A stretch of 64,000 nt of DNA from Streptosporangium saharense (GTDB lineage: Bacteria > Actinomycetota > Actinomycetes > Streptosporangiales > Streptosporangiaceae), in NCBI RefSeq assembly GCF_014203715.1, contig NZ_JACHJP010000002.1, positions 124,001 to 188,000 on the forward strand. The letters run 5' to 3'. The number at the start of each line of letters is the position of its first letter. The stretch's first letter is position 1. The notes below the pieces were generated by a model, which was not told the DNA's origin, ran no database searches, and saw only the letters and a program-made list of their open reading frames with translations. The position numbers were made by a program, and so were the translations under genes. Of the stretch, positions 46,019 to 53,907 are shown in pieces.

Positions 46019-47389
46019 GTGGAGCCCGACCAGCTTCGCCGGCTCATCGCGACCCGGACGCCGCTGCACAACGCGAACGTGCTGGCACGTACCGTGCTCG
46101 AACTGATCGCCTCCGGGGAGATCCCTCCGGGGACGCGGCTGCCCACGATCCGTGACCTGGCAGGCGAGCTGAGGATGAGCCCGTCGGCCGTCGCGCAGGC
46201 CTGGCGCATCCTCGCCGACCGCCGCGTCGTCGAGACGCACCGCAGGGGCGGCACGATCGTCACCGGGCCGCCGTCGATCCCGCGCGCCTCACGGCTCGAA
46301 CGCATGCTGCGGGCGGGCGCCGGGATGCCCGTCGATCTGGGCAACCTCAACTACGACCCGGTGCTGCTGCCCGACTCGGAGCCCGCGCTGCTCGCGGCGG
46401 CGCGGATGCCCAAGCTGCACCTGCTCGAACCGGAGCTGATCACCCCCGAACTGCGCGACGCGGTCGAGCCGATCTGGCCCTTTCCCGCCGAGGACTTCCT
46501 CGTCGTGCACGGCGGAATGGACGGCGTCGATCTCGCACTCGGCACGGCGGTGAAGGCGGGGGACCGCGTCATGGTCGAGGAGCCGTCATTTCCCCGGCTC
46601 TTCGACATCGTCGAATCCGTCGGGGCGACCCCGGTCTCCATTCCCTACGGCGAGGAAGGGCCCGATCTCGACGTTCTCGAAAAGGCGCTCGCCGACAAGC
46701 CGAGCGCCTTTCTCTACCAGCCGTTCGGACACGTCCCGTTGGGCCGTTCGGTAACTCCCGCGTGGCTGGAGAGGGCGGCCTCGCTGCTTTCGGGATCGTC
46801 GGTGACCGTCATCGAGGTCGTCATCATTCCCTTTCTCGCCGAGGACGGCATTCCGTCGCTCGGGCCCCGTCTGGGCAGCCAACTCGTCCAGATCCAGAAC
46901 TTCATCTTCTCCCACGGCTCCGACTGCCGGGTCGCGATCGTCGGCGGCACACACCATCATGTCGAGCGCATGTGGTTCAAGATCACATATTCGAGCAGAT
47001 GGGTGAGCCGAATTCTGCAGAACGCCCTCGCGTTCCATCTCACCGACGCCGTCTCCTCGGCGTCCGTCGCCGTCTCCGCCGCCACCTACCGGCGAAGGCA
47101 CACCGATTTCGTCGAGGCGTTGAAAGAGCGTGGATTCGAGATAGGAAGCGACTCGGGAATCAGCGTCTGGGTTCCCGTTCCCGACGAGCACTCGGTCTCG
47201 ACGCGGCTGGCCAGGAAAGGCGTCTCCATTCTTCCTGGATTCCTGTTCAGGAAACAGCCCGCGGCCCCGGACCACATCCACGTGAACGGTGGCACGGCGG
47301 CCACGGCGACCGAGTACTTCGCGGACGCGATAGCCGACGCCGCCGACTTCGCCCTCGGCTCCCGCTCCCGTTCCCACCGGGCCCCGTAG
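46019..47389 (+). CDS. MocR-like GntR regulator with a degenerate aminotransferase domain
   Basis: A 456-residue protein. Residues 15-85 form a GntR winged helix (ELIASGEIPPGTRLPTIRDL, AGELRMSPSAVAQAWRILAD). Residues 110-450 follow the aminotransferase class I fold of MocR regulators (HGGMDGVDLALGTAVKAGDR, VEEPSFPRLFDIVESVGATP). The PLP residues are missing: the Asp-Asp-Tyr motif reads EVVI (266-269), and the Lys of the FSK motif is His299 (NFIFSHGSD). It therefore cannot form the internal aldimine and may sense another ligand. GTG 46019 has GGAGG just upstream; an ATG at 45971 is possible. Divergent from the peptide operon it presumably controls. Confidence 0.85.
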   Translation: MEPDQLRRLIATRTPLHNANVLARTVLELIASGEIPPGTRLPTIRDLAGELRMSPSAVAQAWRILADRRVVETHRRGGTIVTGPPSIPRASRLERMLRAGAGMPVDLGNLNYDPVLLPDSEPALLAAARMPKLHLLEPELITPELRDAVEPIWPFPAEDFLVVHGGMDGVDLALGTAVKAGDRVMVEEPSFPRLFDIVESVGATPVSIPYGEEGPDLDVLEKALADKPSAFLYQPFGHVPLGRSVTPAWLERAASLLSGSSVTVIEVVIIPFLAEDGIPSLGPRLGSQLVQIQNFIFSHGSDCRVAIVGGTHHHVERMWFKITYSSRWVSRILQNALAFHLTDAVSSASVAVSAATYRRRHTDFVEALKERGFEIGSDSGISVWVPVPDEHSVSTRLARKGVSILPGFLFRKQPAAPDHIHVNGGTAATATEYFADAIADAADFALGSRSRSHRAP

Positions 47390-47478
47390 CGGCTGTACGA
47401 AGTCCACGACGCCGCCGATGAGGTTTGCGCGCCGCGCCCGTCTGTAGGTGTGAGACCGAACCACGGAAGGCTGGCACG

Positions 47479-48063
47479 ATGCGGAAACTGATCTTCGGCA
47501 TGAACGTAACCCTGGACGGCTACATCGCCGCGACCGGCGACGACATCGGCTGGGGCGGAGGGGACGGACCTGACTCCTCGCCGAGCGCCGAGCTGTTCCA
47601 GTGGTGGTACGACCAGATGCGGGCGAGCGAACTGTCGCTGTACGGGCGCAAGCTGTGGGAGGCGATGAGCTCCCACTGGCCGACCGGCGACCAGCAGCCC
47701 GGCGCCACCCCGGCGGAGATCGAGTTCGCGCGCCTCTGGCGGGACATGCCGAAGGTGGTGTTCTCCTCGACGATCGACAAGGTCGACTGGAACACCCGCC
47801 TGGTCACCGGCGACGCGGTCACCGAGATCGCCCGGCTCAGGGCCGAGGACGGCGGTCCGATGGACATCGGCGGTGCGACGCTCGCCGGGGCGGCCATGCG
47901 GGCCGGGCTGATCGACGAGTACGCGCTGGTCACCGTGCCGGTCCTGGTGGGCGGCGGCACGCCGTTCTTCACCGCGCTGGAGAGCTGGGTGAACCTGAAG
48001 CTGGTCGAGACGCGAACATTCCCCGGCGGCGTGGTACTGACCCGATACGAGACGAGGCGTTGA
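47479..48063 (+). CDS. Dihydrofolate reductase-like protein (RibD C-terminal fold)
   Basis: A 194-residue cytoplasmic protein of the RibD_C/DHFR-like group. It starts MRKLIFGMNVTLDGYIAATG, contains LYGRKLWEAMSSHWPT and GPMDIGGATLAGAAMRAGLI, and ends in the expected TRYETRR strand. Such proteins bind NADPH; most have no assigned substrate. ATG 47479 has AAGG about eleven bases upstream. It stands alone between the MocR-like gene and the convergent ECF sigma gene. Confidence 0.85.
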   Translation: MRKLIFGMNVTLDGYIAATGDDIGWGGGDGPDSSPSAELFQWWYDQMRASELSLYGRKLWEAMSSHWPTGDQQPGATPAEIEFARLWRDMPKVVFSSTIDKVDWNTRLVTGDAVTEIARLRAEDGGPMDIGGATLAGAAMRAGLIDEYALVTVPVLVGGGTPFFTALESWVNLKLVETRTFPGGVVLTRYETRR

Positions 48064-48118
48064 GGGCGGCGGCGTCGTCGGTCGTGACGGTGTTCTTCGG
48101 GCACGGGGACTTGTCCGG

Positions 48119-49108
48119 TCACAGCGTCGCGGGCAGGTCCAGCCATGGTTTGTCGGCGGCGTCGAATCCGGTGAGCTCGGCGATCTTCCCCTCGACGACG
48201 CGCAGGACCGCGATGGTGAACAGCCGGTACTCCGGGTCGCCGGGGGCGCGGAGGTACAGCGCGGCGGCAGGCATGCGGTTGACCGTGGTGGCGGTGCAGC
48301 GCCAGTCGTCGTAGCCGCGCTGGAAGAGCCCGTTGGAGACCCAGCCGTCCACCGCGTCCCTGGCCGTGAAGGTCACGGTGCCCGGGTCGGGCAGCATCGT
48401 GAAGCGCAGATCGTCGCGCAGCAGGGCCGTCAGCCCGTCGAGGTCGTTGCGCTCATGGGCGTCGATGTACGACCTCACCGCGTCGCGCTCGTCATCCGAC
48501 AGCTCGTGCGTGGCAGGCCGCCGCCAGTCGAGACGGCGGTCGGGTAGCCGCTCGCGCATCGTCACGCGCGCCCGCTGCAGCGCGCTGGTCACCGATGCCA
48601 CGGTCAGATCGAGGGCGTCGGCGGCCTTCGGCGCCGGCCAGCCGAGGACGTCGCGCAGGATGAACGCCGCCCGCTGCCGCGGCGGCAGGTGCTGGGCGGC
48701 GACGATGAACGCCAGCTCGATCGTCTCCCGGGCCACCACCGCTTCCTGCGGATCCTCCGGGAGCATCCGGTCCGGGTAGGGCTGCAGGTGGTGCACTTCC
48801 GAGTCCGCTCCCGGCAGCTCGGCGGGCACGGGTGTGCGGTCGTTGCGCCTGTCCAGGAAGTCGAGACAGGCGTTCGTCGCGATCCGGTACAGCCAGGTCC
48901 GCAGCGTGGCGTGGCCCCTGAACGACTCCCGCCTTCTCCACACCCGCAGGAACGTCTCCTGCGTCAGGTCCTGGGCGTCCTCGTAGTTCGCGAGCATCCG
49001 GTAGCAGTGCACCTGCAGCCCACGCCGGTAGGGCTCGGTGATGAGCGCGAACTGCGCCGCGTCGTTCGAGCGGGCCGCCGCGATGAACGCGGCCTCGTCG
49101 TCGGTCAT
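48119..49108 (-). CDS. ECF sigma factor with C-terminal SnoaL-like domain
   Basis: A 329-residue sigma factor. Region 2 is CYRMLANYEDAQDLTQETFL and WRRRESFRGHATLRTWLYRI; region 4 is LPPRQRAAFILRDVLGWPAP and KAADALDLTVASVTSALQRA. Residues 205-329 add an NTF2/SnoaL-like fold (AVRSYIDAHERNDLDGLTAL, LRDDLRFTMLPDPGTVTFTA). In ECF41- and SigG/SigJ-type factors the extension controls sigma activity without a separate anti-sigma factor. The start ATG 49108 has GGAAGGA nine bases upstream. Divergent from a MarR gene whose partner is another SnoaL-like protein. The inducing signal is unknown. Confidence 0.88.
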   Translation of the reverse strand: MTDDEAAFIAAARSNDAAQFALITEPYRRGLQVHCYRMLANYEDAQDLTQETFLRVWRRRESFRGHATLRTWLYRIATNACLDFLDRRNDRTPVPAELPGADSEVHHLQPYPDRMLPEDPQEAVVARETIELAFIVAAQHLPPRQRAAFILRDVLGWPAPKAADALDLTVASVTSALQRARVTMRERLPDRRLDWRRPATHELSDDERDAVRSYIDAHERNDLDGLTALLRDDLRFTMLPDPGTVTFTARDAVDGWVSNGLFQRGYDDWRCTATTVNRMPAAALYLRAPGDPEYRLFTIAVLRVVEGKIAELTGFDAADKPWLDLPATL

Positions 49109-49201
49109 GGTCGTCAATCCTTCCGCAGGTGGCGAGGGGCTACCAGAACTGACGACGTGGCGGAGTGTTTCTGAGCGGTGCCCTGTCGGCCATAGGACAG
49201 G

Positions 49202-49243
49202 TTGCGGAGATCAGGAAGGTAGTACTAATCTCCATCCTTACTA
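49202..49243 (+). promoter_or_regulatory. Promoter and possible operator of the MarR-SnoaL operon
   Basis: TTGCGG (49202-49207) and TACTAA (49223-49228) form a -35/-10 pair with 15-bp spacing. TAGTA (49220) and TACTA (49239) are inverted arms 14 bp apart around the start region. No clear ribosome site precedes the ATG at 49243. Confidence 0.35.
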
Positions 49244-49800
49244 TGAACGACGTACAGAACTACGAACGCGACGAGGACGGGACCCTCTACGATCCCCGTG
49301 TCAGGGAGGCGATGGGCCGCTTCGCAGACGGGGACGACCAGCTGCTCGCCTTCGAGGCCGCCGGTGCCGTCCGTACCGCCTACCACGCCGTCGAACGCCT
49401 CCGCGCCCAGGGCTCCGAGGGCAGGGGCGTCAGCGCGGGCGCCCTCGATCTGCTCGTACGGCTCGGCGCCGCCGGACGGGGCATCAGCATCGGCGACCTC
49501 GCCAGGGCGGCCGGGGTCAGCTCCCGCAACGTCACCGGCCTGGTCGACACGCTGGAGCGCGACGGCCTGGTCCGCCGCGTCCCCGACCCGGACGACAGGC
49601 GCTCGGTCCTGGCCGAGATCACCCCCGAGGGACAGGCGTGGATCGAGGCGTTCCGCAAACCCTCACAACTGGCGATGCGGTCCATGTTCCAGGGGTTCAC
49701 CCCCGGCGACCTGGTCGCCTTCCGTGACCTGTGCCTGCGGCTCGCCGCCAACCAGAACCGCCTCGCCACCCACCTCCGACAGAACGGACCCCGGTCATGA
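49243..49800 (+). CDS. MarR family regulator
   Basis: A 185-residue winged-helix regulator. The DNA-binding core is readable (SIGDLARAAGVSSRNVTGLV, DTLERDGLVRRVPDPDDRRS), with dimerisation helices at both ends. ATG 49243 was preferred to codons up to 78 bases upstream, which have no ribosome site or similarity. The stop overlaps the SnoaL-like gene (ATGA). It most likely represses its own operon; inducer unknown. It is divergent from the ECF-SnoaL sigma gene with 134 bp between. Confidence 0.87.
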   Translation: MNDVQNYERDEDGTLYDPRVREAMGRFADGDDQLLAFEAAGAVRTAYHAVERLRAQGSEGRGVSAGALDLLVRLGAAGRGISIGDLARAAGVSSRNVTGLVDTLERDGLVRRVPDPDDRRSVLAEITPEGQAWIEAFRKPSQLAMRSMFQGFTPGDLVAFRDLCLRLAANQNRLATHLRQNGPRS

Positions 49801-50171
49801 CCACCCTCGACCAGACCCGCGGCGCCGTACGCGGCTATCACGAGGCGCGCTTCCGTGGCGACGTGGCCACCGCCGCGACGCACCTGGGGGAGCCCTTCCA
49901 CTTCCGGAGCCCGTTCATCAGCTCCGAAGACCGCACGGGACACCTGGCCACACTGCCCGGGTTCGTCTCGATCGTGACCGGTGTGGACCTGATCAGCGAG
50001 CTGTACGGCGAGGCCGAGGCGACCCTCGTGTACGACGTGCACACCGCCACCCCGGTGGGCACGCAGCGCACCGCCGAGCACTTCCGCCTGGAGAACGGCA
50101 AGATCGTCTCGATCGCGCTGCTGTTCGACGCCTCCCCGTGGCAGGCGATGAGGTCCCACATCGAGCCCTGA
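49797..50171 (+). CDS. SnoaL/NTF2-like protein
   Basis: A 124-residue single-domain protein with the NTF2-like alpha+beta cone: VRGYHEARFRGDVATAATHL, RSPFISSEDRTGHLAT and EHFRLENGKIVSIALLFD. Members are polyketide cyclases, ketosteroid-isomerase-like enzymes or binding proteins; no catalytic signature fixes this one. Translationally coupled to the MarR gene, so it is probably the protein induced when MarR releases. Confidence 0.82.
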   Translation: MTTLDQTRGAVRGYHEARFRGDVATAATHLGEPFHFRSPFISSEDRTGHLATLPGFVSIVTGVDLISELYGEAEATLVYDVHTATPVGTQRTAEHFRLENGKIVSIALLFDASPWQAMRSHIEP

Positions 50172-50192
50172 CCCTTGCCTCTCAGGTCCCTT

Positions 50193-50263
50193 CACCCAGG
50201 CGGCCGTCCTCGCCTACGAACTCGGCCTGGTCTTCCCCACGGGGGTTCACCGTCCCACGCTCA
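50193..50263. repeat. Rearranged copy of sequence from 54.5-55.05 kb
   Basis: Bases 50193-50235 are identical (43 of 43) to 54485-54527, the 3' end of the response-regulator gene. Directly next to them, 50233-50263 match 55021-55052, inside the membrane-protein gene, with about two mismatches and one gap. The block therefore joins two parts of one locus with about 490 bp removed. It supplies the last codons and stop of the DUF6326-like gene. Confidence 0.8.
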
Positions 50264-50717
50264 CGTCGACCGGCTGGGGCGCGGGGGTTCGAGGCCATGT
50301 CCAGGCGGAGCGCAGGATGAAGGCCAGGAGCAGCACCTCGGTTCCGATGGAGAGGCCGTAGAAGGGGGCCCAGTCCCAGGATTCCCCTACCGCGTTGATC
50401 GCCGAGTAGGGGATGTAGAGCGATGCCACGACGAGGTTCGTGGCGCGGTTCACCCGGGCGGGCAGCGTCATGGAGAGCATCACCATCAGGGCCGGGATCG
50501 CCACGGACGCGAGCATCATGGTCAACAACGTCGGGCTGATGTCGAACTCGAAGACGACGCCGGCCAGGATGTTGTTGACGGTGCCGGGCTTGTAGAGGTG
50601 GAAGTAGTCGACGTAGATGTAGAGGAACATGAAGCTGGTCCATGCGGCGGCGAGCTTGACCTGCACGGGGACCGGCGGGTTGTCGAGCGGGTTCCGGGGT
50701 TTCGTTCGGACGGTCAT
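50247..50717 (-). CDS. DUF6326 family membrane protein
   Basis: A 156-residue protein with four predicted helices: the first in the region KLAAAWTSFMFLYIYVDYFH, the others around residues 65-85, 95-110 and 120-140. Function unknown; the family is common in actinomycetes. ATG 50717 follows an AAAGAAGAA sequence. The final residues (VDVSVGR) are encoded by the duplicated scar at 50193-50263, so the C-terminus may have been replaced recently. Confidence 0.75.
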   Translation of the reverse strand: MTVRTKPRNPLDNPPVPVQVKLAAAWTSFMFLYIYVDYFHLYKPGTVNNILAGVVFEFDISPTLLTMMLASVAIPALMVMLSMTLPARVNRATNLVVASLYIPYSAINAVGESWDWAPFYGLSIGTEVLLLAFILRSAWTWPRTPAPQPVDVSVGR

Positions 50718-50793
50718 CGGTTCTTCTTTCGGGAGGAGCGGTCCCCGCGCCGGAGCGGCGGCGGGTTCGGGCGTGCACACGCGGGTTGGGTCG

Positions 50794-51828
50794 TCAGACG
50801 GTGACGACGACCTTCCCTCGGGTGTGGCCGGTCGCGACGTGGCGGAGGGCGTCCGCTGCTTCGTCGAGGGCGTACGTGCGGTCGATGACGGGCGTGACCT
50901 GCCTGGTCGTGAGCAGGTCGGCCAGGGTGAGCAGGTCCTGGCGCTTCCCGAGCGACGTGAAGGGCTTCAGTCGCTGACGGGTGAATCCGGACAGCACGCG
51001 CGCCTTGACGATCCGGCCGAGGGGGCCGAGCCAGCGGCCACCGCGTCCGCTGTTGGGGATGAGGGTGCCGGTGGGCGTCAGCGCTCGGCGGACAGCCGCC
51101 AGGGGCTGGGCTTCCACGTTGTCGAGGATGACGTCGTAGCGCTTGCCGGTGCGGGTGAAGTCGGTCTCGGTGTAGTCGACGACGTGGTCGGCGCCGAGTG
51201 ACCGGACCAGGTCGACGTTGCGGGTGCCGCACACCCCCGTCACCTCGGCGCCGAATGCCTTGGCGATCTGTACGGCGAAGGAGCCCACGCCGCCCGACGC
51301 GCCCGTGATCAGCACCGTCTGGCCCGGTTGAACGTTCGCGATGTCGCGCAACGCCTGCAATGCCGTCATGCCCGACGTGGGCACCGCTGCCGCGTCCACG
51401 TCCGACAGGTTGTCAGGCACGGGCACGAGGTGGTCCGCCGGGACGCGGGCGTACTTCGCGAGCGTTCCCGTGGCGCTCCAGCCGAACACCCTGTCGCCGG
51501 GTCGCAGAGCGGTGACGTCCTTCCCGACCGCTGCCACCACGCCGGCGAGGTCCCTGCCGGGGATGCCGTGGCGCGGCCGGCGGAGCCCGAAGACCAGGCG
51601 CACCACGTACGGCTCACCGGTCATGATGAAGTAGTCGCCGGGATGTACCGAGGTCGCGCCCACCTGGACGAGCACGTCGCCTCGCCCGGGCAGTGGTAGC
51701 CCGACCTCGGCCATCACGAGCGCGGAGGGCGGGCCGTAACGGTGCTGGACGGCGGCCCGCATCGTCGCCGCCCCGGCCGGACTCGCCCCCGGCACCGGGC
51801 CGGCTCCGGCATGCTGTTCGGTTCCCAC
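50794..51828 (-). CDS. NAD(P)-dependent zinc-less alcohol dehydrogenase/quinone reductase
   Basis: A 344-residue MDR oxidoreductase. The GroES-like domain starts MRAAVQHRYGPPSALVMAEV about 22 residues in, with TSVHPGDYFIMTGEP. The nucleotide-binding fold starts ITGASGGVGSFAVQIAKAFG. No catalytic zinc cysteines. It resembles reductases of reactive enones. GTG 51828 has GGAGGAGG eight bases upstream; it gives a proline/glycine-rich leader before the conserved start. Divergent from a TetR gene with a dense GTAC array between, so its expression is probably TetR-controlled and inducible by its substrate. Confidence 0.87.
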   Translation of the reverse strand: MGTEQHAGAGPVPGASPAGAATMRAAVQHRYGPPSALVMAEVGLPLPGRGDVLVQVGATSVHPGDYFIMTGEPYVVRLVFGLRRPRHGIPGRDLAGVVAAVGKDVTALRPGDRVFGWSATGTLAKYARVPADHLVPVPDNLSDVDAAAVPTSGMTALQALRDIANVQPGQTVLITGASGGVGSFAVQIAKAFGAEVTGVCGTRNVDLVRSLGADHVVDYTETDFTRTGKRYDVILDNVEAQPLAAVRRALTPTGTLIPNSGRGGRWLGPLGRIVKARVLSGFTRQRLKPFTSLGKRQDLLTLADLLTTRQVTPVIDRTYALDEAADALRHVATGHTRGKVVVTV

Positions 51829-51866
51829 GGAAGCCTCCTCCTTCGAGCCGCGACGCTCGCCGGCTC

Positions 51867-51942
51867 GTACACCGTACGTCGTACGCCGTACGAATACGTA
51901 CGCTGTACTATGGTCGTACGCTGTACGACTGTCAAGCCGTAC
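51867..51942. promoter_or_regulatory. Array of nine GTAC boxes phased at 7 bp
   Basis: GTAC starts at 51867, 51874, 51881, 51888, 51898, 51905, 51916, 51923 and 51939. The first four are exact 7-bp direct repeats, and two later pairs are also 7 bp apart. TCGTAC-N3-GTACGA (51914-51928) is an inverted pair. The array fills the promoter region shared by the oxidoreductase and the TetR gene and is the likely binding site for several TetR dimers. Confidence 0.65.
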
Positions 51943-51961
51943 GAGAAAGCGAGGAGACCCG

Positions 51962-52651
51962 TTGTCCGCGAGGGAACAACGCCAGGCCGCGTCCGACGCG
52001 GGGCTGAGCAAACAGCGGGTGGTGGAGGAGGCGGTCCGGCTCGCCGACCGCGAAGGGGTCGACGGGCTGAGCATGCGCCGACTGGCCAGCACGCTCGGCG
52101 CAGGCGCGATGTCGCTGTACCACTACGTGGCGAGCAAGGAGGAACTGCTGGACGCCATGATCGACGTCGTGTTCGAGGAGATCGAGCTCCCGCCCGAAGG
52201 GACCGACTGGCAGTCGGCGATGCGACGGCGGGCGATATCCGCCCGACAGGTTCTCGCACGCCACCCGTGGGCGAGCGGCCTGATGGAGTCGCGGACATCG
52301 CCCGGGCCCGCGAACCTCCGCCACCACGAAGCGGTCACCGCCTGCCTGCGGAAGGCCGGCTTCTCGGCCTTGATGGCGACGCACGCCAACTGGTTGCTCG
52401 ACAGCTATGTCTACGGTTTCGCCCTGCAGGCGGCCAACCTGCCGTTCGACACCGCCGAGGAACTCGCGGACGTGATCGAGGACGCCTACTTACCGCGGCT
52501 TCCTCCTGACGAGTTCCCCTACCTCAACGAGTCCGCCGCGGCGCTCGTCGCCGCCGGCTTCGACCCGGCGAAGGAGTTCGTCTTCGGCCTCGACCTCGTC
52601 CTGGCCGCTCTTGAGCCCCTGAGAGCACCTCACGTGAACCCCCACCCGTGA
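51962..52651 (+). CDS. TetR family regulator (TetR_C_1 type)
   Basis: A 229-residue repressor. The helix-turn-helix is ADREGVDGLSMRRLASTLGA then GAMSLYHYVASKEELLDAMI; the C-terminal domain resembles the TetR_C_1 class that binds aromatic or tetracycline-like ligands. Start TTG 51962 is supported by GAGGAGA six bases upstream. Divergent from the oxidoreductase. The 200 bp after it contain only a doubtful 60-codon frame and no recognised gene. Confidence 0.87.
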   Translation: MSAREQRQAASDAGLSKQRVVEEAVRLADREGVDGLSMRRLASTLGAGAMSLYHYVASKEELLDAMIDVVFEEIELPPEGTDWQSAMRRRAISARQVLARHPWASGLMESRTSPGPANLRHHEAVTACLRKAGFSALMATHANWLLDSYVYGFALQAANLPFDTAEELADVIEDAYLPRLPPDEFPYLNESAAALVAAGFDPAKEFVFGLDLVLAALEPLRAPHVNPHP

Positions 52652-52854
52652 TGCCGTCATGTGATCGTGTGGATCTGTAGTGGTACCGCCGGTCCGCTGG
52701 TCCGGTTGTGCCGGGACGGCGCGACGGCTGAGCGCGAGCCGTACCCGAGCGGAACCGACGTCATGAGGTACGCAGCGGCCGAGAGGTTCGCCCGGGATCT
52801 GCGGATCAGCCGGCCCGCCGAGGCCGTACGGCGGGTCGGCTAACGTCGGTTCCC

Positions 52855-53907
52855 GTGAAGCGCCACATCGTCATGGCCGTGCGGGCCGGGACATACCAGT
52901 TGCTCGGCGCCGCGCTGCTCACCCCGGTCGCCGTGGTGCTCGGCATGCTGATCCTGACCGATCTGACACCGGGGCGCCTGGTGGTGCTGTGGGCCGCGTG
53001 CCTGCCCGCCGCGGCGCTGCTCGCCATGACACCGCTGATGCGGCGCCTCGAAGTGGCCGCGCTGTCGGAACTGCTCGGCGTCGACGTGCCCAAGCGAGCC
53101 GACCGCGTCTACCTGACGGTCCTGACCGGCCTGCACCTGTACGGCGGCGCCACGCTCAGCGCGGGCATGCTGGCGCTGGCTCCCACTCTGGCGCCGTTGG
53201 CCGGGGCGCGGCAGGAACCCGGTGACCTGCTCGAAGCGCTGCCGCTGGCCCTCGCCGTACTGGCCGCGATGGTCGCCGCGGGATTCGGCCAGCGTTGGGC
53301 GGCACGCCGCCTGCTGCGCGCCGAGCCGTCACGGGTGATCGACGAGCTCGGCCGCCGCCAGACCCTCGCCCTGGAACTGCACGACTCCGTCGGCCACGCC
53401 CTCAGCGTCGTCCTGGTGCAGGCCATGGCGGCCGAGGCGGCGCTGCGGCGGACCGAGCCCACCCTCGTCACGCGGTCGCTCGGCCATCTGACGGCCACCG
53501 CCCGCCACGCCCAGCAGGACCTCGACGTGCTGCTGGGCGTGCTCGACGACGGCACGGCCACCGAGGGCCCCACCCTGGAGGCGCTCGGCACCCTCACCCG
53601 CGGCCTCGACGTGCGAACGAGCGTCGGCCACCTCGGCGGGGTCTCCGCCCCGGCCTCGCGCGCGGCCTTCGCCATCGCCAGGGAGGCGCTCACCAACGCC
53701 CTGCGGCACGGTGGCGGCCCGGTCACCCTCGCCGTCGCCGTCGGCGCCGACCTGGTCCTGACCGTGGAGAACACGACCACGGGCGGCGCCGGTGAGCCGG
53801 GACGCGGCCTGACCGGCATGCGCATGCGAGCCCGCCTGGCCGGTGGGACGTGCACCTGGGAGGAGGAGGGCGAGATATGGCGCGTTCAGGCGAGACTGCC
53901 GCTGTGA
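52855..53907 (+). CDS. Sensor histidine kinase, NarL/DesK type (HisKA_3)
   Basis: A 350-residue membrane kinase with four hydrophobic segments in residues 10-150 and no large external domain. The phospho-acceptor is His176 in LALELHDSVGHALSVVLVQA. The ATP-binding domain is short, with N-box IAREALTNALRHG and a glycine box GRGLTGMRMRARLAGG. It should autophosphorylate on a membrane-linked signal and pass phosphate to the response regulator encoded next. GTG 52855 is the start. Stop overlaps the regulator gene. Confidence 0.9.
   Translation: MKRHIVMAVRAGTYQLLGAALLTPVAVVLGMLILTDLTPGRLVVLWAACLPAAALLAMTPLMRRLEVAALSELLGVDVPKRADRVYLTVLTGLHLYGGATLSAGMLALAPTLAPLAGARQEPGDLLEALPLALAVLAAMVAAGFGQRWAARRLLRAEPSRVIDELGRRQTLALELHDSVGHALSVVLVQAMAAEAALRRTEPTLVTRSLGHLTATARHAQQDLDVLLGVLDDGTATEGPTLEALGTLTRGLDVRTSVGHLGGVSAPASRAAFAIAREALTNALRHGGGPVTLAVAVGADLVLTVENTTTGGAGEPGRGLTGMRMRARLAGGTCTWEEEGEIWRVQARLPL

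Noticed and set aside
52661..52843. 60-codon frame between the TetR and histidine kinase genes
   Set aside because: No similarity, weak start, and codon pattern not different from neighbouring shadow frames.
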